Position numbers and translations under genes: made by a program
The notes under the pieces: model-generated
Told to the model about the DNA's origin: nothing
Database searches by the model: none
What the model saw: the letters and a program-made list of their open reading frames with translations, nothing else
Assembly: GCA_029378245.1 (NCBI GenBank)
Contig: JARKIF010000027.1
Coordinates: 434,001-498,000 of the forward strand
Reading direction: 5' to 3'
From: Roridomyces roridus
Lineage: Eukaryota; Basidiomycota; Agaricomycetes; Agaricales; Mycenaceae
DNA: 64,000 nt
Part shown: piece by piece, positions 19,845-31,358 of the stretch
How the letters are laid out: each line of letters starts with the position of its first letter
Position numbering within the stretch: the stretch's first letter is position 1

Positions 19845-22800
19845 CACATGATAAATACTGTTCACTCGAAGCCTGAGAACAAGGAGAATGAGGGGAGAAG
19901 GGGTAGATCATGAGAGTGCTGTAGGTTGGATTACGGAGGGGCCATATTTGAGGAGGCATGGTACAGCGGACTCCAGCCATCCTTCTCGGTGGCATCAGCT
20001 GAGGCCCCATGTTCAATCAGCAGCTTTGCAATATCATGGTGGCCATTCAAGGAGGCATGGTGCAGCGGAGTCCTGCCATCTTCCTCGGCAGCATTGACTG
20101 AGGCCCCATGTTCAATCAGCAGCTTTGCAATATCAAGGTGGCCATTCCAGGAGGCATGGTGCAGCGGAGTCCTGCCATCTTCCTCGGCAGCATTGACTGA
20201 GGCCCCATGTTCTATCAGCAGCTTTGCGGTATCAAGGTGGCCATTCGAGGAGGCATGGTGCAGCAGAGTCCTGCCATCTTCCTTGGCAGCATCGACTGAG
20301 GCCCCATGTTCAATCAGCAGCTTTGCAATATCAAGGTGGCCATTCCAGGAGGCATGGTGCAGCGGAGTCCCGCCACCTTCCTCGGCAGCATTGACTGAGG
20401 CCCCAAGTTTAATCAGCAGCTGTTCAAGGCAGCCACTCGAGGAGGCATAGTGCAGCCGAGTCCGGCCATCCTCCTCGGCAGCATCGACTGAGGCCCCATG
20501 TTCAATCAGCAGCTTTGCAATCTCATGGTGGCCATTCCAGGAGGCATGGTGCAGCGGAGTCCCGCCACCTTCCTCGGCAGCATTGACTGAGGCCCCATGT
20601 TCAATCAGCAGCTGTGCAATATCAAGGCAGCCACTCGAGGAGGCATAGTGCAGCGGAGTCCCGCCATCCTCCTCAGCAGCACTGACTGAGGCACCATAAT
20701 CTATCAGCAGTTTTGCAATATCAAGGTGGCCATTCGAGGTGGCATGGTGCAGCGGAGTCCTGCCATCTTCCTCGGCAGCATTGACTGAGGCCCCATGTTC
20801 AATCAGCAGCTTTGCAATATCAAGGTGGCCATTCCAGGAGGCATGGTGCAGTCCAGTTAACCCATACTTGTCAGCGGCATCAACTTCCACCTTCCCAGTA
20901 TGGAGTAAAGAGAACACCCCTTCTTGAAAACCCATTTCTGCACACATACAGATAGCTGGCACACCTGGGTCTTCCCGCAACTTGCACAGTGCGATGTACT
21001 GGATACTCTCATCATTCAGCAGCTGCATTGCTGTTTGGAGTAGCTGCCCCTGGGTTGTATCATTGCAGTCCTGAAAGTGATGAAACCATTCTGTTGCTGC
21101 ATAGATTCCAAGTGGGTACCTCTCCAGGGTCTCCTCAGCCATTACATGATCATCCTGAGAAAACAGAAGAAGATATCTCAAATAAGTCTGTGCAATGAAT
21201 TTTTGTGAGATGTTTTGACCGAGATCAAAAGTGCCATGCTCTTGTTCAAACTCTGGGGAAAGGACATAGTCTCGCACTGAGGAGTGTGCAAAACTAATTG
21301 TTTCAGTGTTCATCACAATGAGGCCATCAAGTAGCTTGAAAATCCCAGAACTTCCCTGGCGCCTGCTAGGGTAGTAGATTGATGCATCCAGGTTGGAAAA
21401 GTCGAAATTTGGTAAATCCAAGTGAAAAGCAATAACATCTGCAAGCTCTTCTGGAGCCAGTTCTCTTGCTGAAAATACAAGCCACCGTAGTATTGCCTGA
21501 ATGAAGGATGCCAGTTTGGGTTGTGCCTTTGCACGATTAAGGAAACGGCTGTAGATGCTGAAGAGATCAGCGGGCAGAACTGCAAGGACCTCATCCCATT
21601 CGTCCTCCCAAGGACAATGACCTAATTCCCTGATCAAGCAATCTGCCATGCGGAACCTATGAATATCTTTTAGTTTAAGCCAAAATAAAAAAAGGTCTGG
21701 CATACATTCCATTGCTCTGTGTCACAATTTGTGCAGTGACTGCATTGGCATGTTTAATATCAGTTGACATTGCCAAAATTTTGCTGTTGACAAAAGATTT
21801 TATGTCCTCGTCCAAGATTGATGTCTGCAACTGTATCAAAGGAATAGCCTTGAAGCCTGTTTGGAATTCTTGGGAAGGTTGACTTGTGAATAGTAAGTGC
21901 AACCCTTTTGTGGAAGCACTGAAAAGATTGTTCACAAATCCAACCAGAGCTGTCCAATCATCCTTGTGGCATTCATCCAGTCCATCTAGGACAATGTATG
22001 TCTGTTCCAGCTCTCCAATCAGGCTATCAAGGAGTTCTTGGAGATCTTTCATCAGTGGTTGTATGGTTCCATTTCCAAGCCTTTCATGAAGGTGCCGCAG
22101 TGAATGATGTTGAGTGGCTAACTTTCCGGAGAGTTGCCAGACAACAGAGCGCAACATAATGTTCAACCTCTGTCTGTCATTCCTAAAGTCAAAAAAGAAA
22201 TACGAGACTGTGTCACCAGCTTCAACAAGGTCTCGAATGACTGTTGAGCTGTTCATGTCAGCAGAGATAGTGCAGCAAAATAAATGAAGTACCTGAGTAC
22301 ACTTTTCCCTGTTCCAGCTGAAATTGATCAGATATGAAGTTGACTAAAATTGAGCCAACATACAGATTCCCTGGATCCACAAGATGCCAGGCGACTGTTT
22401 CCACCTGAGGACTTGATTATTGCATAGTAGCCAGCTTCCGGTGTCTTCATGACGCAGCTCTTGCAATTGAAGCTGTCTGTCCTGTGTATCAGGAGGGTTT
22501 CCCAACCACTTGAACAAGTCATCATCTGATCTACACCAAAGATCAGCCACAACAGCTATACCAGGAGAAAATGTGATTAACCCTTGGATACTGTCATACA
22601 AGGATCAGTGAACTTGGCAGTGTGTTTGTTAGAAAGCTTACACATTGACGATGGCGTTCCCTCCAGAACCACCAGAACCCCCGGTTTCATCACCTATTCC
22701 ACCACTACCTCCTGGGCCACCTATAGCCACAGATCATGATTTATTCAGGATCCACTCTGAGATTTCACACACCATTGACAATCACATCCCCGCCTCTTCC

Positions 22801-23030
22801 GACTCGGTGGGTGTGGGACATTGTGCGGCTAAGGTGCAGATTAGGGATGAACTGAGTGGACTAGCTAAGAGAGTGGCTCACAGCAAACAGATCACTGGGA
22901 AACTTGGTGGTAGGAAGCAAAGTGCCAGCGTGCAGGGACAAACATATACAAGCCTTCTCAGAGGACAAATATGTGCAAATACTCTCATAAGATTCTTCCA
23001 CCAAGACAGCACCGTTACATTGTTGTTAAG
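19845..23030 (-). repeat. Direct segmental duplicate of the NLR block at 1095-4594
   Basis: Similarity begins at about 19843 (shared ATGATAAATACTGTTCACTC) and ends near 23030 (shared CATTGTTGTTA). Both copies have the same orientation and lie about 18.7 kb apart. It covers the NLR, its introns and its 5' flank. The ankyrin array has fewer, more diverged units here. Confidence 0.9.
19931..22601 (-). pseudogene. NACHT-ankyrin NLR, copy 2, frameshifted
   Basis: Same architecture and exon pattern as copy 1: exon 1 up to 22364, a 25-nt Walker A micro-exon at 22293-22317, and a long last exon from 22248. Walker B is IVLDGLDECH. A run of seven A at 21687-21693 has one extra base compared with copy 1 and breaks the frame between the NACHT part and the helical/ankyrin part. 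About nine ankyrin units follow plus a partial one; the fifth lacks two residues (CLEQLLIKLG). The homopolymer makes a sequencing error possible, so it could be intact. As written the two halves cannot form one protein. Confidence 0.75.
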
Positions 23031-23496
23031 GTACATGTCTTCCATCTTCGACAAACATCACATGGCTCTGCCATCAATTTACCTTATTCGGACAGCCAAC
23101 GAAAATCAATACATAGAAAAGTGTTGAGGCACTCTCCAGACTATCCCTCCAACAGAAAGTTGCTTTTTGCTGTTCTTGTGAATACGGCTGTGTTGGAATC
23201 AAGGTGTCCACGTCCTTGACTCGGGAATTGGCAGAAGACCCTCGCAAACGTGCAGGGGATTCATTCGTGTCTACGAGTATTAATACTGTACATGAACTGC
23301 TATCTACGGGGGCTCGGAAACAATCGGGAAGCAATAAGTCTAGAATAAGTAGGATGAAGGGGCAGGGGCAGGGGCAGGGGAACTATTAGGAGAAGTAGAA
23401 AGTACCTGGATACCAGGGCCGCCGCGGCGTGCCCGTGAGCGTCGGACTCGATATTCCAACAGGCTGGTTATTCCAAGACATAATACGCCAAAGTTA
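23031..23496. other. Intergenic
   Basis: Between the NLR block and the kinase stop. Contains a short GGGGCAGGGGCAGGGGCAGG run near 23359. No gene seen. Confidence 0.4.
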
Positions 23497-25057
23497 TCAC
23501 GCTGGAAGGACTGGTATTGCTAGAACGAAAAAGAAAATGAGCCGGGCTTGAGTGCAAGGCTTTGCTTACCAGTCCCAGAAACCATGTTTTCGAATTCGAC
23601 CAGCATAGGCAGGGGTTGTTTGCCCAGGAGCAGACGACGAAACCTGGATGTGGAGGTACAATCCCAGTCGCTCTCGGATTGGATGGAGCTCTCAGAAGCA
23701 CCGACATCACCTCTCAAACGTTCGACGACTCGGGCTGCTGTCGGTCGGGTCTCGGGGTCTGCGTGCCAGCAGTCTTGGAGGAGGGCCCAAAGACCCTCTA
23801 ATGCAGGGGTTCCGGAGCAGGAGGGTGGACAGGATGGTCGACGGCCCTCTAGAACGGCAAACATTACTGCCATTTCGGAGGGAAGTTCTGAGAAGGGCAC
23901 GGTCCCCGCTAGGAGCTGCGCAAATCAACGAGGGGAAAGGACGAAGGATGGGTGCTTACCTCGTATACAACACATGCAAAACCGTATAAGTCTGACCGGA
24001 GATCGTTGTATCCACCTCGGTGCAGTTCCGGAGCCTGATAGCGCATTGAACCGCCTCTTGAAGCCTTGGATGGGGGGGTGAATTGGATTGAAGACATCGA
24101 GGAGGTGATGGACGCAAGACCGAAGTCCGCAATGCACGCCCTTCCTGAGGAAGTCACCAAGACATTGTCCTGTCTAGGTGTGAACGATGGAGGAGGAGGA
24201 GTAGCAGAGTGTGACGTACAGCTTTTAAATCTCCGTGAACGACACCCATGGCGTGCAGGTGCTTGAGGCCGAGGGCTATGTCGAGGATCTGAAGCGCTTA
24301 ATTGAGCTTATCGTAATGCCCGCAAACTTACCAAAGAGAGCAGTCGGTCAGTTTCGCAGATTTCTTTTTTCAGGAAACCACCGAGATGTCCCTTCTCCAT
24401 CCATGGTGACACAAGACAGAGCCTCTGGCGGAACTTGTCAAGCCCGTAAAATGGGAGAAGATTCGGATGGGAAAGCTGTCGCCATATGATCGCTTCTCGA
24501 CCGAAACTCTACTACATGCAAGTCAGGTTGTATGTGGCTTCAGCAATAGGGCTTCGCACCTTGAGAGCAGCGTCGATATTTGAGTCACCAAATACCCTCA
24601 TCATTTTTACACCGACGCATTGTCCGCCAAGGTGCCCCATATACACATCGCTGAACGAGCCACCGGCCACGAGTTTTTCGTGCCCGAGATCTGTGAGAGT
24701 AAAACACCTGGGATACAGTTCCGAGTTGGCAGAAAGTCTGAGGAGGGCCTTGAAGAGTCTGTGTCGATCTGTGGGGGCACAATTGGCATCGTAATCCAGG
24801 AGCTGGAGTGAGGTTGTTGGGTAGCTGAGCTGATGGATCGCCGAACACGACTCACGTCTTGTAATCGATACAGAAGCCACTGAGCAGAGGTGCCACGGCA
24901 TGCCAGAAATTGTGTATACCACTCGGGATCGCTATGAAAGAGCTTGTCCAGGCGTTCGATGATCCCGCGCACATCAACTGCTAGAAGATATTGGAGAAAA
25001 GATGGAATGGAGCCAATGAGATCCTTCACCTTGTTCGGCAGGATCGAATGGAGAACG
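23497..25057 (-). CDS. TKL-type Ser/Thr protein kinase (5' end unresolved)
   Basis: Six or more short exons splice into a kinase domain. In order: an N-terminal helical segment (RGTSAQWLLYRLQD), glycine loop VAGGSFSDVYMG, beta-3 lysine in VGVKMMRV, catalytic loop HGDLKADN, ADFGLA, and YQAPEL. HGD in place of HRD is common in this fungal TKL-like expansion. One acceptor must be the second of two tandem TAGs (about 24491), since the first would put a stop in frame. The C-terminus ends SAIPVLPA with stop at 23497. No in-frame ATG was found between the CNH gene's stop at 25058 and the first exon, so the start is open: an upstream exon overlapping that gene, or a 5' truncation. Substrate unknown. 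Confidence 0.75.
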
Positions 25058-26837
25058 CTAGCTGAGCTCGGCGAGAACGCTGTCCGAGGAAACCTGCGAA
25101 GTAGCCGTCGTCCCCGACATATCACTCCCAGTCGAGTACATCCGCTGCAGCATCGCAAGACCCACAGGATACCCGTCGCTATCCACTACATAGTCCCAAT
25201 GCCCGCCCCGGCACAAAAAGGCCGTTTCCCCACCCGCGTCCTCCTCCCCTCTCACCATCCTCACATCCTCTGCCCGCGCCCTGCCCTTGCCCTTACTCTT
25301 CCCATGCGCGTTGCCATGCAAAGCAGCAAGGGACACCTCCGCAACCTCGTCGAACCCCATCCCGAGAGCAGTAAGCTGCAGCACGCCAGGCGTTCCTCCC
25401 ACCCTCGCTGCGACATACCCTGGAGCCACGCGCCACGTAATCACGGCAAGCGGTGCAGCCCCATGGGCACTCGACGGCGCCGGACACGGGACAACATGCG
25501 TCGTAGTCCCCCTCGTCAGCACATACACACTCCGCGAAGGCAGCTCGGCTCTAACAGGCGGTACCCACCGCGCCCCTCCCTGCTTGCTCGCAGGACTCGA
25601 ATTGGACGACGACGGCATCCGCGTATGCAGCGACTCGCGTGACCCATACCCACCGTCATCAAAGAGCTTCATCTCCCCTACAGCAGAATCCGCAATTCGT
25701 ATCCAGCCAGCCTTCTTTTCAAAGATGGCAAAGATACACAATTGGGTGCCGTAATTGGGCAGCGTCTTTGGCGCAGATATCGACGACCCACGCACGCCGC
25801 CACCTCCACTGCCCGTCCTCCGGTGTCGTATATGCGGGTCTGCATCCGAGAAACTCCGCCCCAGCTCCTGCACGGTCTGCTGGAAGAACGTAATGCTCTT
25901 TGGCTGCAACGGAGTATAAAACTCCTTCACAAACCGAAACACACGCTCATTCGGCGGCGTCTCATAAATCAATATCTTGCTCTTGGTGGCAACAGCGAGA
26001 AACTGCACGCGGCTTCCATGCCGCTCGCCCTCGGCGCGGTTCCACAAAGCAAAGCTAAGTACAGACACGCCGAGCAGACGGGAGCCGGCTAGTGCAAGAG
26101 GGACAAAATCGCGTGCCCACCGCAGCGGAAGGTCATCGAGGACTTCCCAACTCGATTCGTCCGACATGGCCCGCTTCAGGAGTGGTTTGGGTGCGGAGAT
26201 GGAGGATGCAGGGGAGAGTAGCGTTTGGTACGATTGGCCTTGCTCGTTCTGGGTACCAGCTGGCGGGACGAGCGACTTGAGCCCACGGGCAATACTGTTT
26301 GTCGGCCGGTGCTTCTTTGGCGTCGTTTGTTGCATTGAGAAGAAACCGAGGTCTAGCGGGCGTTCGCCCTTGAATTGGAACATTAGCTAGGGAACTGAGG
26401 GGGAAAACGGCGACTTCCTTTGACAATCGTCCACTTTGCAAGACTGATCAGGGAGCCGAGGTTATACATCCGAATCATCCTCTGGCTGTCCGAGCCAGCC
26501 GGAGATTCTGTTTGAGGCCCGACCAGCATGAGCACGACCCCGCTCGTGTTGTCGAGCTCTAGACTAGACATTTGGTACACGCTAGACGAGGATTAAGACT
26601 GACGCATGAATGTGCACAAGATGCTCACGTTTCTCCCTCCCAGATTGGTCGCACCTTGGCGTCATTCGGACCTTTAAGAACAAGACCGCCCGCGTCATTC
26701 CACTCTTGTGGAAACATATCCAGTACAGAAAGACCCTCGTCGTGGCCTATCAGCAGCATTTGGTCCGAGACCAACGGTAGAAGACACCGTATTGGGACAG
26801 TCGAGTGGGGTAGGAAACGGGGACCAAAATGATTCAT
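25058..26837 (-). CDS. CNH (citron homology) domain protein, probably 5' truncated
   Basis: Three exons: from ATG 26837, an intron with GTGAGC donor, a middle exon ending WTI, an intron GTCAAAG to TTCAAG (about 26390), and a long last exon ending LAELS. CNH-like patterns include LLIGHDEGLSVLD, the SIARGLKSLVPP linker, FLAVATKSKILIYE and FYTPLQPKSITFF. CNH domains usually form the C-terminus of Rho exchange factors or GCK kinases and bind small GTPases. Nothing like a DH, PH or kinase domain is upstream; the preceding DNA is the dispersed repeat at the edge of duplication arm A, so the N-terminal part may have been lost. Confidence 0.65.
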
Positions 26838-27340
26838 TTTGAGATGCGTTGGGCGGAGGCGGGGGCTGACGGCAGGTAATGGGTAGTCTCACGTAGCCAG
26901 ACTCTAGTCAAACTGACGATAGCTAGTATGTAGTTTGATAGAATATAGACCTGGGATCTGAATTTCCATAAGTTGCCTCGGTCCTGAGGCCTGAGATTTC
27001 GCGTCAGCGACACGCACCAACTTCACTTGACTATGATCTCGACAATGGGAGTCGGACGACGTAGAGGTCAAAACTCGGATCAATTCTGATGCGCCGTCCC
27101 TTGGTCTTGACCTCCACCATCGACGACCACTGCCAACCAGACCTCTAATCTACTGCTCCCACCATTGACGAACTACTCTGCATCAAGTATGACGATTGAA
27201 ACGGCGCCTCGTAAAGCGCCGTCTCGCTCCCCGAACTCTCCGTCCCATTGTCCGTCCTAGTTTGCTCGAGTCACGGCTAGCGGCCCAGCCACTCTGATGT
27301 GAAATCTTGCGCACAATGGACCGTCGTCAGGACTTGTGGG
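26838..27340. repeat. Dispersed repeat at the arm A boundary
   Basis: On the minus strand 27340-27050 matches 56530-56800 well (blocks such as CGGACAATGG, GGGAGCGAGAC, GGTCAAGACCAAG) and the arm B end at 54360-54620 partially. It lies at the edge of the inverted duplication on both sides. No ORF. Confidence 0.65.
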
Positions 27341-27447
27341 TCAGACTACGGACAATGGCGGAACCAATTGGCCCAACCGCCTGTTCCCAGGACGCGTTTG
27401 CCATTTTGGGAACGCGCTTGGTCCTCGCGTAGCGTTGGTCCAACTTT

Positions 27448-27458
27448 GAATGGTGGGT
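27448..27458 (+). promoter_or_regulatory. TATA box of the C2H2 gene
   Basis: GGTATAAATGG lies about 85 bases before the ATG at 27538 and is kept in arm B (TATACC on plus, near 54235). It decides the start: the in-frame ATG at 27463 would fall in or before the initiation region. Confidence 0.6.
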
Positions 27459-27537
27459 ATAAATGGGCCAGGTGGTCGCGTCTCTCTCTCCAGCAACCAC
27501 GTCTTGCTTCCCATCGTTCTCTCTCCTCGCCTCCACG

Positions 27538-28527
27538 ATGACCAACGCTTTCAGCCTCCACCAACTTGCCGTGCTCTCTGAGGAGGCCATGCCCGGGTCC
27601 ATCTCACCCCGTTCCAAGCGTGATGCGATGTTCCTCAGCCCCGACCAAATCGCACTGAGTCTGGAGCAGGCTCTCATCGCTGCTGGTCTCAAGAGGAATC
27701 CCGAGGAAGAACAAGCCCCGACATGGCTAGTCCTCGACGATGACGCGAGTACATGGGAGTTTAATGCCCCGGTGGCATCGTGGACCTCGGATGCGAGTAC
27801 CTGCGTGTCGAGCAGCTCGTCTTCCCCCACTCCTGCGCAGGACCTGGTGTCCCGCTATCGTTCCGGCCTCAAGATCGACCTTGGCCCGGGCCGCTCTTCC
27901 TCTGACAGCACCAAGGCCAACAAGTCGTGCCCTTCGTCTTACGACCACTCTTACGATACTTCTTTCTTGAGCATGGAGACGCTCTCGACGCTCTCTTCCC
28001 TCTCCATCGACATTCCCTTCCAAGACCAGTGCAATCTCAAGCCCGTGTTCCGCGAGTCCCGTGCTAACGCGCTCCTCGATATAGTACGTTCCCTGCCATC
28101 TTCCATATCTCTTTCCTTCTAACTTGTTATCCAGCGCGAAGAAGCCCTCGCGGTTATGGACATGGATGGCCTCGGTCTTGATGATCCCATCGTCTGCCAC
28201 CGACCCGACTGTCGCGACACGCTCCCCGGAATGCGCGCTTTCATGTACCACCTGCACATTCACAACATGCACGACCGGTGAGTTTTCTCTCCTCTCTCTC
28301 TATCTGCCGCTCATCCTCTTCTTAGGTTGTGGAAGTGCGACGCGTGCAACAAGGGATACGAGACCCGTCGCGAGCTCACGATGCACCAGTGCCCCAAGCT
28401 TGCCACCTCCCTTCCTTCAAGCCCCATCCGCGGTATGTCCCTTGCCTCCCTTTGCATCTTCGTCCGCTGACCATCCCCTATAGACACCTTTATGCGCGTC
28501 TTGACCAAAATCACTTCGCGTGAATGA
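27538..28527 (+). CDS. C2H2-type zinc-finger protein, arm A
   Basis: Four exons (27538-28083, 28135-28277, 28326-28432, 28484-28527) give 279 residues. The C-terminal part holds a finger-like CHRPDC ... MYHLHIHNMH unit and a second CDACNKGYETRRELTMHQC unit, suggesting nucleic-acid binding. The N-terminal two-thirds is Ser/Thr-rich and acidic (VLDDDAST, SSSSSPTPAQDL), like an activation or phospho-regulated region. The first intron interrupts LLDI/REEAL in both arm copies. The arm B partner (53173-54158) is intact and very similar. Confidence 0.8.
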
Positions 28528-28662
28528 AAAGTTACCCTACGACCTCCATAACTCCTGATTCCTCTTCATCCTGCAATGCACTCTCGTCTCTACATTACTA
28601 CACACGCACTGTATCAAAATAGCAATCGTCACGCTTTCTTGCTGTCTCTTTCCCACATCGAC

Positions 28663-29988
28663 ATGGACGTCTTCGCAAGCCTCCTCGAGCAAACACCGGG
28701 TCTGCGCACGCTCAAGGTGGTCGATATGCACACTGCGGGCGGGGTGAGTGGTCCGCGTAGATACAGCTGCAACGAGATGGATGACTCGGTCCCGGATTAT
28801 CTCACCCTTGACAGCCGACGCGAATCGTCCTGAGTGGGTACCCGAGCTCGAGGGTGGTACATTGTTGGAGAAGAGGCGCTGTGCGCGAGACAAGTGGGAT
28901 GACATTCGGATGCGGTGAGTGGACTTTCCAGATTCAAGAGCTTCAAGACTGAGCATGGGCTAGGCTGATGCGTGAGCCCCGCGGGCACGCTGAGATGTAC
29001 GGCGCGATTCTCGTGCAAGAGACGGAGCTGACACGGTCTGGGGAGGCTGACATTGGTGTGCTTTTCTGCCACAATGGTGCGTGTTCCAAAGCGTCGATGC
29101 TTGGTGACTCGGAACTAACTCGAGAATTCAGAGGGCTACTCGCCAATGTGCGGCCACGCTTCTATCGCGCTTGGTCGTTTGCTCGTAGACACGCACGATC
29201 TCAGTATCTTTCCGAGGCGCAACGGCCTCGTGAAGGATCTATCGACCGGCCTCGTTACACTACGTCTCCACGCACCATGTGGCATTGTCCAGCTCAGTGT
29301 TCCCGTCAAACCTGACGGCCATTCCGATCCAACGCGCCCTGTGAGCTTCATAGGCGTCCCAAGTTTCCCTACAGAGCGCAATCTCGTCGTGGAGATACCA
29401 GCAGACAAAGTGTGGCCCAGCCTCAAAGCCGCTGGACGCAGCGCAGTGACGCTGGACATCGTGTATGCAGGGGCATTCTACGCACTCGTATCTGCCTCCG
29501 AGCTCGGGTTCCCCGCTGGCTTGCGAGGTGCCACCACCCTCACGGAGCTCAATCACGCTACAGCAGCACTAAAGGCGCTTCTCTCCTCGCGCACCGAACT
29601 CTTCGTACACCCAACGGAGGCGGATCTCAACTTTCTCCTCGGCATCATCGTTAGGGAGGTCACGGCCCAGCAGAGGGAAACGGGCATTTGCTTCTTTGCG
29701 GAGCAGCAGATTGACCGCTCGCCGTGTGGGTCGGGGGTCATGGCACGCATGGCGTTGGGCATGGCGCAGGGCCGGCTACGCCTTGGGGAGACGTGCGAGT
29801 ATGATTCGGTCGTCAGTATCCTCCATGGGGAGCCTGGGCACGGTTTTCGGGGGACTGCGGTGGAGGAACGCGAGGAGGGTGTGATAGTCAAAGTCGAGGG
29901 GCGGGCATTCTACACCGGCGCGTCGAGCTTTGTGGTGGAAGAGCACAATGCGTTGCCTAATGGCTTCGTCGTCGGGCTACCTGCCTGA
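28663..29988 (+). pseudogene. Proline racemase family gene, arm A, frameshifted
   Basis: Homologous throughout to the arm B enzyme. Exon 1 starts MDVFASLLEQTPGLRTLKVV and three introns match. In exon 2, CCC at 28841-28843 replaces CCCC of arm B, so the frame shifts after VLSGYP and the conserved ELEGGTLLEKRR is out of frame. The long last exon is open, with MCGHASIALGR and the second active-site motif DRSPCGSG. Unless the base is a sequencing error, the full enzyme cannot be made; an N-terminally shortened product would lack part of the fold. Confidence 0.8.
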
Positions 29989-30056
29989 CTTCACATAATA
30001 CGCATATACTGACAAAAAGAATCGTGTAGGATAAAATAAATCAAGCAGCCGTCTAT

Positions 30057-31171
30057 CTAGGGATCCGCCGGCTTGTTCATCGCCTCCTCACGACAATCCC
30101 GCCCACAAAAGTAATCCGTGTCGCTCTGCGGGCGCGTCAAGCACATGATGCAGGCCGAGACGATGCCGGACGATACGGCTTCCCTGGAATGCATCCCTCA
30201 GTAAAAGATTCATTCAATGAAGGAGGAAGGGTGACGCACTCGCGATGCTTCTGCGAGCAATAGTCGCTCATGGCGCCGGAGGAGTCGACGTGTACGGGTT
30301 TACCGCAGCCTGGGATGAGGCAGTCGAGAGGCTGCGTCGGCGGGGCTGTGGGGGCGCTGGTGTTTGCGTTCACGTTTGCGTTAGGGGCGGGGCTGGATGA
30401 CACCGCCGCTGCTGCAGGGACTGGTGGCTGCGCCGATGCGTTGATGAAGGGGTTATTACGAGGAACCGACTTGGTTCCAGCGGGCTTGTTGGCAGTCGCT
30501 GGAGCTGGAGGAGGAGGAGGAGGAGTGGGGGTTACTGCCACCGGGGCAGGTCCTGGTACGACAGCTGCTTGAGGTGCATAAGCGGGAGGAGGAGGAGCCG
30601 CAGCAGCAGCAGCAGGTTGGGTGACGGCAGCCAGGAAGTTCTGCACTTGGGGAATGTGCTGTGCGACCAATTCTACCGTATCGTGAGCACCAAGTAGTTA
30701 GTTAGAGCTGGAGTGAACGTACTGGCCAATTGAATTGGGTCTATGAGAGAGTTGGTAGCGGGTGCCTGGGCTCCATTCCCGCTGGCAGGAGCAGTACGGA
30801 CCGCGGGTTTCGAAGTCGCAGGAGGGTTCTTTCCGCCAGACGCGGCCGCGGCCAGCGCAGCACAATTCTTGCCGCAGAACTCAAAGTTCTGGTACTTGGG
30901 CTTCTTCTGGCAGTGCTGAATGATGATGATAAAAATTATTGTTAGAAGCGAGTAGCGTTAAGGACGGTCGACGTGACGAACGTTGCATAGACTCGTCTGC
31001 GTCTGCGCTGCGCAGGTCTTGGAACAGAATGCGTAGGCACCGTGCTTGGGCTTCTGGTGGCAGTACTGGGCGTGCACACCAGTGGTCAGCGTCTGGATCG
31101 GAGATGGGATTGGGGGACGATCTCACATCGCAGAGTGAGACGGTGGGGACAGCAGGTGTGGTGGATGCCAT
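30057..31171 (-). CDS. Multi zinc-ribbon protein, arm A
   Basis: Five exons (31171-31127, 31065-30982, 30915-30723, 30672-30240, 30183-30057) give 293 residues. Four short Cys motifs appear: CDYCHQKPKHGAYAFCSKTC, CNHCQKKPKYQNFEFCGKNC, a CLIPGC unit with DYCSQKH, and CIMCLTRPQSDTDYFCGRDC. They resemble the N-terminal modules of the neighbouring PARP genes, but there is no catalytic domain. The middle is Pro/Ala-rich and probably disordered. It lies 188 bp downstream of the NADAR gene, same strand. The role is unknown; by likeness it could share a binding partner with the PARPs. Confidence 0.75.
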
Positions 31172-31358
31172 CGAGGTCAAGAGAGTCAGTCGCTTATCCG
31201 AGTCTCGCGAGGCATGTTTTTAAAAGGGACGGAAGCGCAGGCAAGCAGGCAGGCATGAAGCGACATATTATTTGCACGTGTAGGAGGCACCAATAAAGGA
31301 ACATAAGGGCATGGAAGGAAGCAGATGGAAGCAGATGTGCGAAATCGATAGTGATGGG

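Noticed and set aside
19926..20450. Plus-strand 174-codon ORF within NLR copy 2
   Set aside because: Antisense shadow of the ankyrin repeats; the periodic SFAISRWPFQEAW pattern is the reverse complement of the repeat units.
25287..25754. Plus-strand 155-codon ORF
   Set aside because: Shadow of the CNH gene on the opposite strand.
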